Shown: one piece after another, positions 44,410 to 53,497 of the stretch | Layout: each line of letters opens with the position of its first letter | How positions within the stretch are numbered: the stretch's first letter is position 1 | NCBI GenBank assembly: GCA_040757055.1 | Contig: JBFLXY010000001.1 | Span: forward strand, 62,001 to 126,000 | Origin: JAJZRJ01 sp040757055 | Lineage (GTDB): Bacteria > Desulfobacterota > Desulfobulbia > Desulfobulbales > Desulfurivibrionaceae | Reading direction: 5' to 3' | DNA length: 64,000 bases | Program-made: the position numbers and the translations under genes | The notes under the pieces: model-generated | What the model was told of the DNA's origin: nothing | What the model saw: the letters and a program-made list of their open reading frames with translations, nothing else | Databases searched by the model: none

Positions 44410-45885
44410 ATGAATTTAACATTCACATCCCAGGTCTTTGCAACAGAAACCCTGAAACTCGCCGAGACCGAGGAGACCATCGTCCGCGGCGGCCGCGACA
44501 AGTTCTCCCTGCTGCCCAAGGCATTCTCCGGCATCAGGCAGATCGGCGTCATCGGCTGGGGCTCCCAGGGACCGGCCCAGGCCCAGAACCTCCGCGATTC
44601 GCTCGAAGGAACCGATATCCGCGTCAAGATCGGCCTCAGGCCCGGCAGCTCCTCCATGGCCAGCGCCCGCGCCGCGGGTTTCACCGAGGAGAAAGGCACC
44701 CTGGGCGAGATGTACCAGGTGATCCGCGAGTCCGAGATGGTCATCGTCCTCATCTCCGACGCGGCCCAGGCCGAGAACTACCAGCAGATCTTCGACAACC
44801 TGAAGGAGGGCGCCACCCTGGGCCTTTCCCACGGCTTCCTGCTCGGGTACCTGGAGAGCATCGGCAAGTACTTCCCCAAGAACGTCAACGTGGTCGCGGT
44901 CTGCCCCAAGGGCATGGGTCCCTCGGTCCGCCGCCTCTACGAACAGGGAAAGACCGTGAATGGTGCCGGCATCAACGCCAGCTTCGCGGTGGAGCAGGAC
45001 GTCAACGGCAAGGCCATCGAGCACGCCCTGGGCTGGGCGGTGGCCGTCGGTTCCCCCTACATCTTCAAGACCACCATGGGCATGGAGTTCCGCAGCGACA
45101 TCTTCGGCGAGCGCGGCATCCTGCTCGGCGCGGTGCACGGCATCGTCGAGGCCCTCTTCCGCCGCTTCGTCATGGAGCAGGGGATGAGCGAGGAGCAGGC
45201 CTTCATCGACTCGGTGGAGAACATCACCGGCCCCATCAGCCGGACCATCTCCCACCACGGCATCAAGGCGGTCTACGACGGCCTCGACGCCGAGGGCCAG
45301 AAGGTCTTCGAGAAGATCTACTCCCACGCCTATGGCCCGGCCTTCGACATTTTGCTGGAGATGTACGACGAGGTCTCAAGCTGCAACGAGATCCGCAGCG
45401 TCATCATGGCCGGCCGCCGCCACAGCCGCTTCCCCATGGGCAAGATCGACGGCACCCGCATGTGGCAGGTGGGCGAGAAGGTCCGCGCCAGGCGCCAGGG
45501 CGACCCGAAAATCAATCCCTTCACCGCTGGCATCTACTGCGCCACCATGATGGCCCAGATCGACCTCCTGATCGAAAAAGGCCACTGCCTCAGCGAGGTG
45601 GCCAACGAGTCGGTGATCGAGGCGGTGGATTCGCTGAACCCCTACATGCACTACAAGGGCGTGGCCTTCATGGTGGACAACTGCTCCACCACCGCCCGCC
45701 TCGGCTCCCGCAAGTGGGCGCCGCGCTTCGACTACAACCTGAGCCAGCAGGCGCTCACCGCCTACGATGCCGGCCAGCCTTCCGACGCCAAGCTGATCGG
45801 GGCCTTCAAAAACCACAAGATCCACGAGGCTCTTGCTGCCTGCGCGGCCCTGCGGCCATCGGTGGACATCGCCGTCATCGGCTGA
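44410..45885 (+). CDS. ilvC: Ketol-acid reductoisomerase, class II, plant-like
   Basis: Second step of valine/isoleucine synthesis, NADPH-dependent. 491 residues, the long (class II) type. Segments are very close to the plant chloroplast enzyme as I recall it: 'IGVIGWGSQGPAQAQNLRDS', 'AVCPKGMGPSVRRLYEQGK', 'DIFGERGILLGAVHGIVEAL', 'MVDNCSTTARLGSRKWAPRF'. The duplicated C-terminal knot domain gives the length. ATG at 44410 has GAAGGAGG. A good promoter precedes and a terminator follows, so it is a single-gene unit. Confidence 0.94.
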   Translation: MNLTFTSQVFATETLKLAETEETIVRGGRDKFSLLPKAFSGIRQIGVIGWGSQGPAQAQNLRDSLEGTDIRVKIGLRPGSSSMASARAAGFTEEKGTLGEMYQVIRESEMVIVLISDAAQAENYQQIFDNLKEGATLGLSHGFLLGYLESIGKYFPKNVNVVAVCPKGMGPSVRRLYEQGKTVNGAGINASFAVEQDVNGKAIEHALGWAVAVGSPYIFKTTMGMEFRSDIFGERGILLGAVHGIVEALFRRFVMEQGMSEEQAFIDSVENITGPISRTISHHGIKAVYDGLDAEGQKVFEKIYSHAYGPAFDILLEMYDEVSSCNEIRSVIMAGRRHSRFPMGKIDGTRMWQVGEKVRARRQGDPKINPFTAGIYCATMMAQIDLLIEKGHCLSEVANESVIEAVDSLNPYMHYKGVAFMVDNCSTTARLGSRKWAPRFDYNLSQQALTAYDAGQPSDAKLIGAFKNHKIHEALAACAALRPSVDIAVIG

Positions 45886-45903
45886 TTCCTCTTCGCTGTC
45901 ATC

Positions 45904-45941
45904 AAAAAAGCCGCCCCGGCAATCGCCGGGCGGCTTTTTTT
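45904..45941. terminator. Bidirectional terminator after ilvC
   Basis: A long GC stem (about 45910-45920 with 45925-45934, one bulged C) with 4-nt loop, six A before and seven T after. It serves ilvC and the convergent response regulator gene. Confidence 0.93.
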
Positions 45942-45966
45942 ATTCCCTTGCCGCGGCGGCCCCGGC

Positions 45967-46548
45967 TCAGCGCGGCTTTTTCCGCAACTCCTTCTCCGCC
46001 TCCCTGAAGCACTCCGGGCAATACGAATGGGACGGCTTGACTCCCGCCCGGCGGGAAAAATACTCCTCCAGGCTCAGCCAGTCGCCGGTGCCGTGCTCCT
46101 TGCCGCTGTCGTCGCGGATTTTGCGGCAGACCGAACAGATCGGCAGGAATTCCTCATACACCTTGATCCGCCGCTTCAGGTCCTGCTTCTCGATACAGCG
46201 GCTGATGCGCAACTGCAGATCATCGAACTCATAGGGTTTGAGCAGGTAGTCGTCGGCGCCGTGGCGCACCGCACCGATGGCCGAGGCAAGGTCGCCAAAG
46301 CCGGTCAGGATCACCACGCAGACCTCCGGATCGTATTCCTTGGCCGCCCGGAGCACCTCGATACCGTCCATGCCCTCCATCATCAGGTCGGTCACCACCA
46401 GGTCAACGTGTTGTTCCCGCAGGAGCTGCAACGCCTGTTCGCCGCTCCCGGCGGAGATCACCTCATAGCCGCCTTCCCGGAGGTCGCGGCTCAGGGTCTC
46501 GCGGATGATCTCCTCGTCGTCGACCAGCAGGATGACCTTGCTTCTCAT
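45967..46548 (-). CDS. Response regulator with Cys-rich C-terminal segment
   Basis: A 193-residue protein. The N-terminal receiver has the acidic pair in 'VILLVDDEEIIRETL', the phospho-Asp in 'DLVVTDLMMEGMDG' (near residue 55) and Lys in 'YLLKPYEF'. After a helix, the C-terminus has two CxxC pairs, 'PICSVCRKIRDDSG' and 'SYCPECFREAE', and 'WLSLEEYF', a metal- or redox-sensing type seen in sulfate reducers. Start overlaps the kinase stop (ATGA). It is probably the kinase's partner; no DNA-binding domain. Confidence 0.85.
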   Translation of the reverse strand: MRSKVILLVDDEEIIRETLSRDLREGGYEVISAGSGEQALQLLREQHVDLVVTDLMMEGMDGIEVLRAAKEYDPEVCVVILTGFGDLASAIGAVRHGADDYLLKPYEFDDLQLRISRCIEKQDLKRRIKVYEEFLPICSVCRKIRDDSGKEHGTGDWLSLEEYFSRRAGVKPSHSYCPECFREAEKELRKKPR

Positions 46549-48569
46549 ACGAGACCTCCCTCGATGGGTAAAATGACGGTGAACTGCGTCCCCCCGCCTG
46601 GCTGGCTCTCCACCTTGATGTCGCCGCCGTGGCGCCGGACAATGCCGTAGCTCACCGCCAGCCCCAGGCCGGTCCCCTTCACCTCCGGCTTGGTGGAGAA
46701 GAAGGGCTCGAAGATGTGGTTGATGTCTTCCGGTGCGATGCCGCAGCCGGTGTCCTTGAAACAGACCACGATCTGCTCGCCCCACTCTTCGGTGGTGATG
46801 GTCACCGTGCCCCCTTCCTCGCCGATGGCCTCGCGGGCGTTGGTGAGCAGATTGAGGAAGACCTGCTTGATCTGGTCGGCCACCGCCCGGATGGTCGGCA
46901 GATCAGGCGCATATTCCTTGTGCAGGGTGATGTTGCGGTTCTTGAATTCCTTCTTGCTCAACAGGAGGATGTCCTCCAGTGCCGCGTGGATGTCCACCTC
47001 CGAGAGCTTGCCCGAGGTGGGGCGGTTGAAGCTCTGCAGGTCGCTGGTCAGCTTGGCCACCCGGTCGCACTCCCGGATGGCCAGTTCCACCATGTGCTGG
47101 TCCTCGGCGCCGAGAGCCGCCCGCCGCACCAGGCCATCCAGCACATTGCGGATGCCGCAGATGGGGTTGTTGAACTCGTGGGCGATGGAGGCGGCAAGCT
47201 TGCCCACCGCGCTCATCTTGGCCGCATGGAGGAGCTGCTGATAGAGCTTTTCCATCTCCGCGGTGCGCTCGGCCACCCGCACCTCCAGTTCGTCACGGGA
47301 ACGGGCCAGCAAGGCCTCAGCCTCCTTGCGGGCGGTGACGTCGAAGGCGATGCCCATCTTGACCAGCCTGCCGTCGAACCAACGGATGGCGCGGTCGTGC
47401 TTCTCCACCCAGCGGCCGATTCTGGCGTTGTGCATCTCCCAGACCACCGGTTCCAGGGTTTCGTCTTCCGCCTCCTGCAGTTGCAAGGTGCTGCATCCTC
47501 GGCAGGGCTCCTGCTGCCCGTACTGGAACACGGTCCAGCAGGTGCGGCCGGTGCCGTCGCCGAACTGCCTCTGGGCAAAACGATTCATGAAGAGCACTTC
47601 ATAGCTTTTCAGATCCACCACGTACACCAGGCAGTCCATGCCGTCCAGCACGGTGAGCAGCCGCTGATGGGACTCCGCCAGCTCCCGGGTCCGCTGCCGC
47701 ACCTCCCCTTCCAGGTGCTCCCGGTGGCGGGCCAGTTCCGCCTCGCTCGCCTTGCGTTCGCTCACGTCATGGAGGATGACCAGCATGGAGCCGGTCTGCT
47801 CATGGTGCACCGGCAGCAGCTGCAGGGTCACCCGGCGGCTGCCGATGGTGATGACCTCCTCCTCGCCGAACTCCCGGGGGGTCCCGTCCCAGCGGGCGAA
47901 GATTCCCGCCACCCTGGCCCGCAGATCACCGGAAAAATAGTCGAGAAAATCGGCGGACAGGAGTTTTTCCTCCGCTGTGGCGAACAGCGCGGCGGCGGCG
48001 CGGTTGACGAAGATGATCTCCCGGCCCCTGGTGAGCTGCAGCACCCCCTCCACCATGTTTTCCAGGATGACGTTGAAGCTGCGGTTGACCGCCAGCAGTT
48101 CCTTGGTGACCTCCCGCTCGGTGAGATCCTCGATGCCGATGATCCGGCTGTCCACCGAGGCCTTCCGCTTTTCGATCTCGTCGAGCACCGAGGTGATGTG
48201 CTGCTGCATCCTGGCCAGCGGCCCCTTGGCGATGCAGGCGTTGGCGCCGAAGGAGCGGATGTCCACCTCTTCGTCCACCACGATGGCCGAAAGGACGATG
48301 AGATAGATGTGGCTGAGCGCAGGGGTCGCCCGCACGATGCGGCAGAGCTTGTCGCCGCTGATGTTGGGCATGACCAGATCGACGAACATGATGTCCGGCA
48401 CAAAGGCGTCGAGCACGTGGAGGGCCGAGAGGCCATCCTCGGCGGAACGCACCTCATGGCCCTGCTCGCTGAAAAAGTGGCTCAGCAGTTCGATGATGAC
48501 CGGATTGTTGTCAACGATGAGAATCTTGTGGGTGCGGCGAGGCGTCTGGGCAGGAGAGAGGGCAGCCAT
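46545..48569 (-). CDS. Hybrid sensor kinase, N-terminal receiver with PAS and HATPase
   Basis: A 674-residue soluble kinase. N-terminal receiver: 'ILIVDNNPVIIEL' (Asn at one acidic-pocket position), 'IMFVDLVMPN' with the phospho-Asp, 'CIAKGPL'. Then a PAS domain, a second Cys-containing PAS-like region ('CWTVFQYGQQEPCRGCS') of the kind seen in Desulfo-lineages, HisKA ('LAASIAHEFNNPICGIRNVL'), HATPase ('NLLTNAREAIG', 'GTGLGLAVSYGIV'). It lacks a membrane segment. The start codon follows TATAAT by 5 nt with no ribosome site, so the transcript may be leaderless. Coupled to the response regulator. Confidence 0.9.
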   Translation of the reverse strand: MAALSPAQTPRRTHKILIVDNNPVIIELLSHFFSEQGHEVRSAEDGLSALHVLDAFVPDIMFVDLVMPNISGDKLCRIVRATPALSHIYLIVLSAIVVDEEVDIRSFGANACIAKGPLARMQQHITSVLDEIEKRKASVDSRIIGIEDLTEREVTKELLAVNRSFNVILENMVEGVLQLTRGREIIFVNRAAAALFATAEEKLLSADFLDYFSGDLRARVAGIFARWDGTPREFGEEEVITIGSRRVTLQLLPVHHEQTGSMLVILHDVSERKASEAELARHREHLEGEVRQRTRELAESHQRLLTVLDGMDCLVYVVDLKSYEVLFMNRFAQRQFGDGTGRTCWTVFQYGQQEPCRGCSTLQLQEAEDETLEPVVWEMHNARIGRWVEKHDRAIRWFDGRLVKMGIAFDVTARKEAEALLARSRDELEVRVAERTAEMEKLYQQLLHAAKMSAVGKLAASIAHEFNNPICGIRNVLDGLVRRAALGAEDQHMVELAIRECDRVAKLTSDLQSFNRPTSGKLSEVDIHAALEDILLLSKKEFKNRNITLHKEYAPDLPTIRAVADQIKQVFLNLLTNAREAIGEEGGTVTITTEEWGEQIVVCFKDTGCGIAPEDINHIFEPFFSTKPEVKGTGLGLAVSYGIVRRHGGDIKVESQPGGGTQFTVILPIEGGLV

Positions 48570-48574
48570 GTGCC

Positions 48575-48580
48575 ATTATA
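48575..48580 (-). promoter_or_regulatory. Candidate -10 box placing a leaderless start
   Basis: On the minus strand TATAAT lies 5 nt before the kinase ATG. A weak -35 (TCCGTT) is 17 nt upstream. Transcription would begin at or next to the start codon. Confidence 0.45.
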
Positions 48581-48667
48581 GCAAAGGGGGGCCGGCAAAC
48601 GGAAGAAAGAAAAACGCTGGCCGCATCCCGCGGGAAATACGTCATAACTCACGGCGGGAGCTGCCAC

Positions 48668-50446
48668 TCAGTGGTCTGCCCCCTCGCTCTGCCTCTCGCC
48701 GATGCCGCGGCGGACGATTTCGCGGTTGTAGGCGGCGATGGCGTCCCGCCTTCTCAGCATGCCCACCACCCAGCGGTCCTCCCGCGATTCCACCACCGGA
48801 ATCTCCTCGATCCCCCGGGAGTCGAAGATGCGCATGGCTTCAAAGAGGGTGTCGTCCGGGGTGAGCACCACCACCTTGCGGGAACAGATGTTGCCCACGG
48901 TGGCGGAAAGACGCAGCTCCTCGTCGTGCAGGATGCTTTTCACGTCCTGCAGGGAGACCACGCCGGTCATGCGGCCGGAGGCGTCCACCACCGGGAAGTA
49001 GAAACCGCTCTGCGCCATGCTGAAGATGGTGAGGAGCTGATCCACGTTGGCCTCCTCGCTGATGAAATCCACGTCCTCGCTGATCACCGCCCCGACCTTG
49101 ATCGATCGCATCACCGCGGTCTCGCGGCCCTCGTGGAGGTCGATCCCCTCCCGGCGGAAGTCCACGGTGTCGATGGAGTCGCGGTTGAGCCGGGTCGCCA
49201 CCATGGTACCGATGATGCTGGCCAGCATGATGGGGACGATGATGAGGTAGTTGCCGGTCATCTCGAAGAGCAGGAAAATGGCGGTGAGCGGCGCATGGGT
49301 GGCGGCGGCGAGAAAGGCGCCGATGCCGACCGCGGCGTAGGCGCCGGGATGGGCGGTCTGCCCCGGCAGCAGTTGGTGGACGAGGGCGCCGAAGGTGCCG
49401 CCGGTCATGCCGCCGATGAAGAGCGACGGCGCGAAGACGCCGCCCGCCCCGCCGGAGCCCAGGGTGACGGCGGTGGCAAGAATCTTGAGGAAGATGAGCA
49501 GGAACATGGTGAGCACCAGCCCGCGGCCGTCGAGCACCTGGGCGAGGTAGTCGTAGCCGTTCCCCATGACCTGGGGGAAGGAGATGGCGATGGTTCCCAC
49601 CAGCAGCGCGCCCAGAATGGGCTTGCCCTGCGGATGCAGGGGCAAAAGGGCGAAGCGGTCGCGAACCGTGTAAAAGACCTTGATGTGCAACACGGCGACG
49701 AGCCCCATGATGACGCCCAATACCGAGTAGAGGGGAATTTCCAGCAGCGGGCTGACCAGCTGGTAGGGCGGCAGCGGGAAGGCGGGCGCGGCGCCGTAAT
49801 AGGCGCGCGAGGCCACGGTGGCCATGGCCGAGGAGATGACCAGGGCGGCAAAGGAGCCGATCTCGTAGGTGCCGAGCAGGATGATCTCGGCGGCGAAAAA
49901 GACCCCGGCAATGGGGGCGTTGAACATGGCCGCCACGCCGCCGGCGCAGCCGGCGGCGATATAGACCTTCATCCGCACCCCGGACACCCGGAAGAACTGG
50001 CCCACTGTCGAGCCGAGCGCCCCGCCCACCTGGGCGATGGGCCCCTCCACCCCGGCCGAGCCTCCGGTGCCGATGGTGAGCGAGCAGGAAAGAATCTTCA
50101 ACACCACGGTGCGGAAGCGGATGATGCCGCCTTCGAGGTTCACCTGGCGCAGGAATTTGGTAAATCCGTAGCCGTTCACCTCCCCGGGGTAGCGGAGGGA
50201 GAGCGGGATGAGCAGCACCATGCCGGCCATGGGCAGGAGCGGCAGCAGCAGACGGCGCCAGCCCCCCTGGCCGATGGCCAGCAGCTCGTGGCCGCGGAGA
50301 AAGATATGCTGGTGCACCAGGTCCACCACGGTACGGAAGACGATGTTGGCGCCGCCGGCAATGAGCCCGATGAAGGTGGCGATGAGTACCACCCGGAGCT
50401 GCTCGTTGCGGAAAAACTGCCTGATGGGCTGGCCCACGTCGGTCAT
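48668..50446 (-). CDS. ClC family chloride channel/antiporter with CBS domains
   Basis: A 592-residue membrane protein. About 10-12 hydrophobic segments (1-430) include 'GTGGSAGVEGPIAQVGGAL' with the gating Glu in GVEGP, and 'GGAGGVFAPSLFIGGMTGG' for the ion path. Two CBS domains follow ('VGAVISEDVDFISEEANVDQ', 'VVSLQDVKSILHD', 'VVVLTPDDTLFEAMRIFDSR'), binding adenosine ligands. Start ATG at 50446 overlaps the dGTPase stop (ATGA). It may act as a Cl-/H+ antiporter or F- exporter; the ion cannot be told from sequence. Confidence 0.9.
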   Translation of the reverse strand: MTDVGQPIRQFFRNEQLRVVLIATFIGLIAGGANIVFRTVVDLVHQHIFLRGHELLAIGQGGWRRLLLPLLPMAGMVLLIPLSLRYPGEVNGYGFTKFLRQVNLEGGIIRFRTVVLKILSCSLTIGTGGSAGVEGPIAQVGGALGSTVGQFFRVSGVRMKVYIAAGCAGGVAAMFNAPIAGVFFAAEIILLGTYEIGSFAALVISSAMATVASRAYYGAAPAFPLPPYQLVSPLLEIPLYSVLGVIMGLVAVLHIKVFYTVRDRFALLPLHPQGKPILGALLVGTIAISFPQVMGNGYDYLAQVLDGRGLVLTMFLLIFLKILATAVTLGSGGAGGVFAPSLFIGGMTGGTFGALVHQLLPGQTAHPGAYAAVGIGAFLAAATHAPLTAIFLLFEMTGNYLIIVPIMLASIIGTMVATRLNRDSIDTVDFRREGIDLHEGRETAVMRSIKVGAVISEDVDFISEEANVDQLLTIFSMAQSGFYFPVVDASGRMTGVVSLQDVKSILHDEELRLSATVGNICSRKVVVLTPDDTLFEAMRIFDSRGIEEIPVVESREDRWVVGMLRRRDAIAAYNREIVRRGIGERQSEGADH

Positions 50447-51612
50447 CGCTTCTGCGGCACCTCGCAGCCCAGGCGGGCGGCCTGGGCCAGGAAATAGTCG
50501 TCGGTCATGCCGGAAAGGAAATCGCGGACCACCGCCGCCGGCGGCGTGGCCTGCCGGTAATCGTCCGCCATGCCGGAAAGGAAATCGGCAAAGACCGTGG
50601 ACTCGTGCCGCTTTTGCTCGATGTCCTCCACAAAACGGCGAAAAAGGGCGCGATAGCAGGCGGTGATCCGGTCCAGCCCCTGCTTGATGGCAGGATTGAG
50701 GTAAATGTGCTCGTAGTTGAACCGCTTGAGCTGCGCCAGTCGTTCCGACACCTCCGGGGAGAAGGCGATGGCATCGTTCCGGATGCCGCCGGCGATGAGG
50801 TCGGTGACCAGCCGGTAGACGATGGCGCCGTTGGTGGCGCCTAAGGCCTCCCGGCACTCGACGGGAATCGCCTCGCGCCGGATGAGCTTCAGCTCGATGG
50901 CATCCTCGATGTCGCGGCCGATGTAGGCGATGGTGTCGGCCAGCCGCACCACGCAGCCCTCCAGCGTCATCGGCATGAGCGGCCGGGAGGGGTCAGCCGC
51001 CTTGGCCGCGAATTCCCGGTCGAACTCGGCAAAGGTCTTGGCCCGCTCCGGCCGGAGGCTCCGGCTGTGGATCTCGCCGTCGTGGCACATGATGCCGTCG
51101 AGTGCCTGGAGCGTCAGATTCCAGCCCTTTCCCTCCCGCTCGATGCGCTCCAGGAACTCGATGCTCTGGAGGTTGTGCTGGAACGAGGGCAGGCCGTGCT
51201 CGCGGCAGAGGGCGTCGAGCATCTTTTCCCCGTCGTGGCCGAATGGCGGGTGGCCAATGTCGTGGCCCAGGGCGATGGCCTCGATGAGATCTTCGTTGAG
51301 GCCCAAGAAGCGGCCGATGGTGCGGGCGATCTTCGACACCAGCTGCACGTGCAGCACCCGGTGGGTGATGTGGTCGTTGGCGACCATGTAGAAAACCTGG
51401 GTCTTGTCGATGTAGCGGGTGTAGGCGCGGGAGTGGAGGATGCGGTCGGCATCGGTGGCAAAGCTCTGGCGGTGGCCGGCGCGCCCCTCGGGCCGGCGGC
51501 GTACGCCGTCGCGACTCAAGGTCGCCTGCGGCGCAAGGCGCATGGCCTCCCTGGCATCAAGCTCTTCCCGCAGGAGCAGCAGCTCCGGCGCGGTGGCGTA
51601 GTCCGTCTCCAT
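50443..51612 (-). CDS. dGTPase-like HD-domain triphosphohydrolase
   Basis: A 389-residue HD-type enzyme that hydrolyses deoxynucleoside triphosphates. HD motif: 'HVQLVSKIARTIGRFLGL' with 'AIALGHDIGHPPFGHDGEKM', and the later Asp in 'VRLADTIAYIGRDIEDAI'. The N-terminal 'LHSRAYTRYIDKTQVF' matches the family start ('SRAF-RLxxKTQVF'). ATG at 51612 has a weak site. It is translationally coupled to the ClC gene downstream. Confidence 0.9.
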   Translation of the reverse strand: METDYATAPELLLLREELDAREAMRLAPQATLSRDGVRRRPEGRAGHRQSFATDADRILHSRAYTRYIDKTQVFYMVANDHITHRVLHVQLVSKIARTIGRFLGLNEDLIEAIALGHDIGHPPFGHDGEKMLDALCREHGLPSFQHNLQSIEFLERIEREGKGWNLTLQALDGIMCHDGEIHSRSLRPERAKTFAEFDREFAAKAADPSRPLMPMTLEGCVVRLADTIAYIGRDIEDAIELKLIRREAIPVECREALGATNGAIVYRLVTDLIAGGIRNDAIAFSPEVSERLAQLKRFNYEHIYLNPAIKQGLDRITACYRALFRRFVEDIEQKRHESTVFADFLSGMADDYRQATPPAAVVRDFLSGMTDDYFLAQAARLGCEVPQKR

Positions 51613-51844
51613 GGCAACCCGTTAATTTCTCTATAAAATCCGACAATACTTTTTTGTTATGCCCTTCTTTCGGGGAATTTGCAACCCTTCTCTCGCCGGA
51701 TGCCCACAAATGACCCATTTGGGAGCGGCGCCGACCCGGACCGCATCCTCTTTTGCAGCCGGAATTGACAAGGGATTGCGAACGCGATACACCAGAAATG
51801 AACCGTCGCGCCTCCGTGCCCCTCCATTCCGCTGCGAGACCGTG

Positions 51845-52813
51845 ATGCCCACCCTGCTGCCGCTCACCGTCATCACCGACCCCCTCTGCCACCGGCACGA
51901 CACCGGCGGCAACGACCACCCCGAGACGCCGGCCCGCCTCACCGCCATCGCGGATCGCCTGGGGCAGAGCCCGCTGGCGCCGCAGCTTGTCGCCGCCGCC
52001 TCCCGGGTGGCGGAACGCCAGTGGCTCACCACGGTGCACAGCGAGGAGTATCTCTACCGCTTCGAGGAGACCACCCTCGCCGGCAAAAGCCACCTCGACC
52101 ACCCGGACAATCAGCTCTGCTTCGAATCCTACGATGCCGCCCTCGCTTCGGCCGGAGCGGGGCTGGTTGCCATCGACCTGCTCGAAAGCGGCACGACGAC
52201 CCGCGCTTTCTGCTGCGGCCGCCCGCCGGGCCATCATGCCGAACGCTCCCTGGCCCTGGGCTTCTGCTTCCTCAACAACGCCGCCATTGCCGCCCGCTAC
52301 TGGCAGCAGGCTCACGGCCGGCGTCGGGTGATGATCATCGACTGGGACGCCCACCACGGCAACGGCGTCCAGGCGGCCTTCGAGGAGGACCCGGAGGTCT
52401 TCTACCTCTCCATCCATGAACACCCGACCTGGAGCTTCCCCGGCACCGGCTGGAAGGAGGAGACCGGCCTCGGCCCCGGCAAGGGCGCCACCTGCAACAT
52501 CCCGCTGCCGCCGGGAAGCGACGACGCAACGGTGATGCAGGCCATTGCGGGGCAGGTGGAGCCGGCCCTCGACCGCTTCGCCCCGGAAGCCCTCATCATC
52601 TGCGCCGGCTTCGACGGCCATGCGGCCGACGATATGTCGGGCCTCAGCTACAGCACCGGGCTCTACCGCCGCCTCGGCGACTGCGCCTCCCGCTGGGCCG
52701 CGCAGTACTGCAACGGCAAGGTGCTCTCCCTGCTCGAAGGCGGCTATCACCTTGAAAGCCTTGCCGCCGGCGTCGAAGCCTATCTCACCGGTCTCATGAC
52801 CTCTGAAACGTAA
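51845..52813 (+). CDS. Histone deacetylase family (acetoin utilization/APAH-like) hydrolase
   Basis: A 322-residue zinc amidohydrolase. 'TDPLCHRHDTGGNDHPETPA' opens the family pattern; catalytic 'CCGRPPGHHAERS', zinc ligands in 'IIDWDAHHGNGVQAAF' and 'ICAGFDGHAADDMSGLSYS', then 'LEGGYHLESLAAGVEAYL'. It removes acyl groups from amines, possibly from acetylated proteins or polyamines. It is on the same strand as and 11 bp before the CBS gene, so it may belong to the acyl-CoA/acetylation operon. Ribosome site weak. Confidence 0.9.
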   Translation: MPTLLPLTVITDPLCHRHDTGGNDHPETPARLTAIADRLGQSPLAPQLVAAASRVAERQWLTTVHSEEYLYRFEETTLAGKSHLDHPDNQLCFESYDAALASAGAGLVAIDLLESGTTTRAFCCGRPPGHHAERSLALGFCFLNNAAIAARYWQQAHGRRRVMIIDWDAHHGNGVQAAFEEDPEVFYLSIHEHPTWSFPGTGWKEETGLGPGKGATCNIPLPPGSDDATVMQAIAGQVEPALDRFAPEALIICAGFDGHAADDMSGLSYSTGLYRRLGDCASRWAAQYCNGKVLSLLEGGYHLESLAAGVEAYLTGLMTSET

Positions 52814-52824
52814 GGAGTTGCCCC

Positions 52825-53493
52825 ATGTTCATCGCCCGCTACATGACCGCCCCCGCACTCGCCATCCCGCAGGAGATGACCATCCCTGCGGCCAGGGAGC
52901 TGCTGCTCTCCCGCCACTTCCGCCATTTGCCGGTGGTGGATGCAGCCGGCAAGCTGATCGGCATGATCACCGACCGCGACCTCAGGTCCGCCTACCCCTC
53001 GTCGGTGCTTTCGGGCGACGCCATCAAGACCTGCCTGGCCGAACTCGACAAGACGCCGGTGAGCACCATCATGACCCGCACCTTCTTCACCGTGACCCCG
53101 GACTCCACCCTGGACGACGCCCTCATCCTGCTCGACCGCGAACGGGTGGGCGCCCTGCCGGTGCTGGACGGGGCGGGAAAGGTGGTGGGCATCTTTTCCA
53201 TCCGCGACCTGATCAAGGCCTATCGCACCCTTTTCGGCCTGGGCGAACGGGGGTCGGCGATGATCGTGGTGGAAGACGACGGCAATCCCAAGCCGCTGAC
53301 CCGCATCTGCCGTGTGCTGGAGGAACACCGCATCCGCTTCACCCGTCTCATCCGCAAGGACAAGGACGACGCCCGGGACAAGGCCACCATCTACCTGCGG
53401 GTCAACACCTACAACCTCTCGGCGGTGCGCACCGCCCTGAGCGAAGCCGGATTCCAGGTGGCCATCCCAACCATCACCCCGCCCGCGGAGTAG
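52825..53493 (+). CDS. CBS-pair protein with ACT-like C-terminus
   Basis: A 222-residue protein with two CBS domains ('MTAPALAIPQEMTIPAAREL', 'LPVVDAAGKLIGMITDRDL', 'TIMTRTFFTVTPDSTLDDAL', 'VGALPVLDGAGKVVGIFSIR') that bind adenosine ligands, and a C-terminal ACT-like region ('SAMIVVEDDGNPKPLTRICR', 'RVNTYNLSAVRTALSEAGFQ'). AAGGAGT precedes the ATG. It is 4 bp before the acyl-CoA synthetase gene, so it is probably an energy-state regulator of that operon. Confidence 0.9.
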   Translation: MFIARYMTAPALAIPQEMTIPAARELLLSRHFRHLPVVDAAGKLIGMITDRDLRSAYPSSVLSGDAIKTCLAELDKTPVSTIMTRTFFTVTPDSTLDDALILLDRERVGALPVLDGAGKVVGIFSIRDLIKAYRTLFGLGERGSAMIVVEDDGNPKPLTRICRVLEEHRIRFTRLIRKDKDDARDKATIYLRVNTYNLSAVRTALSEAGFQVAIPTITPPAE

Positions 53494-53497
53494 CGCC

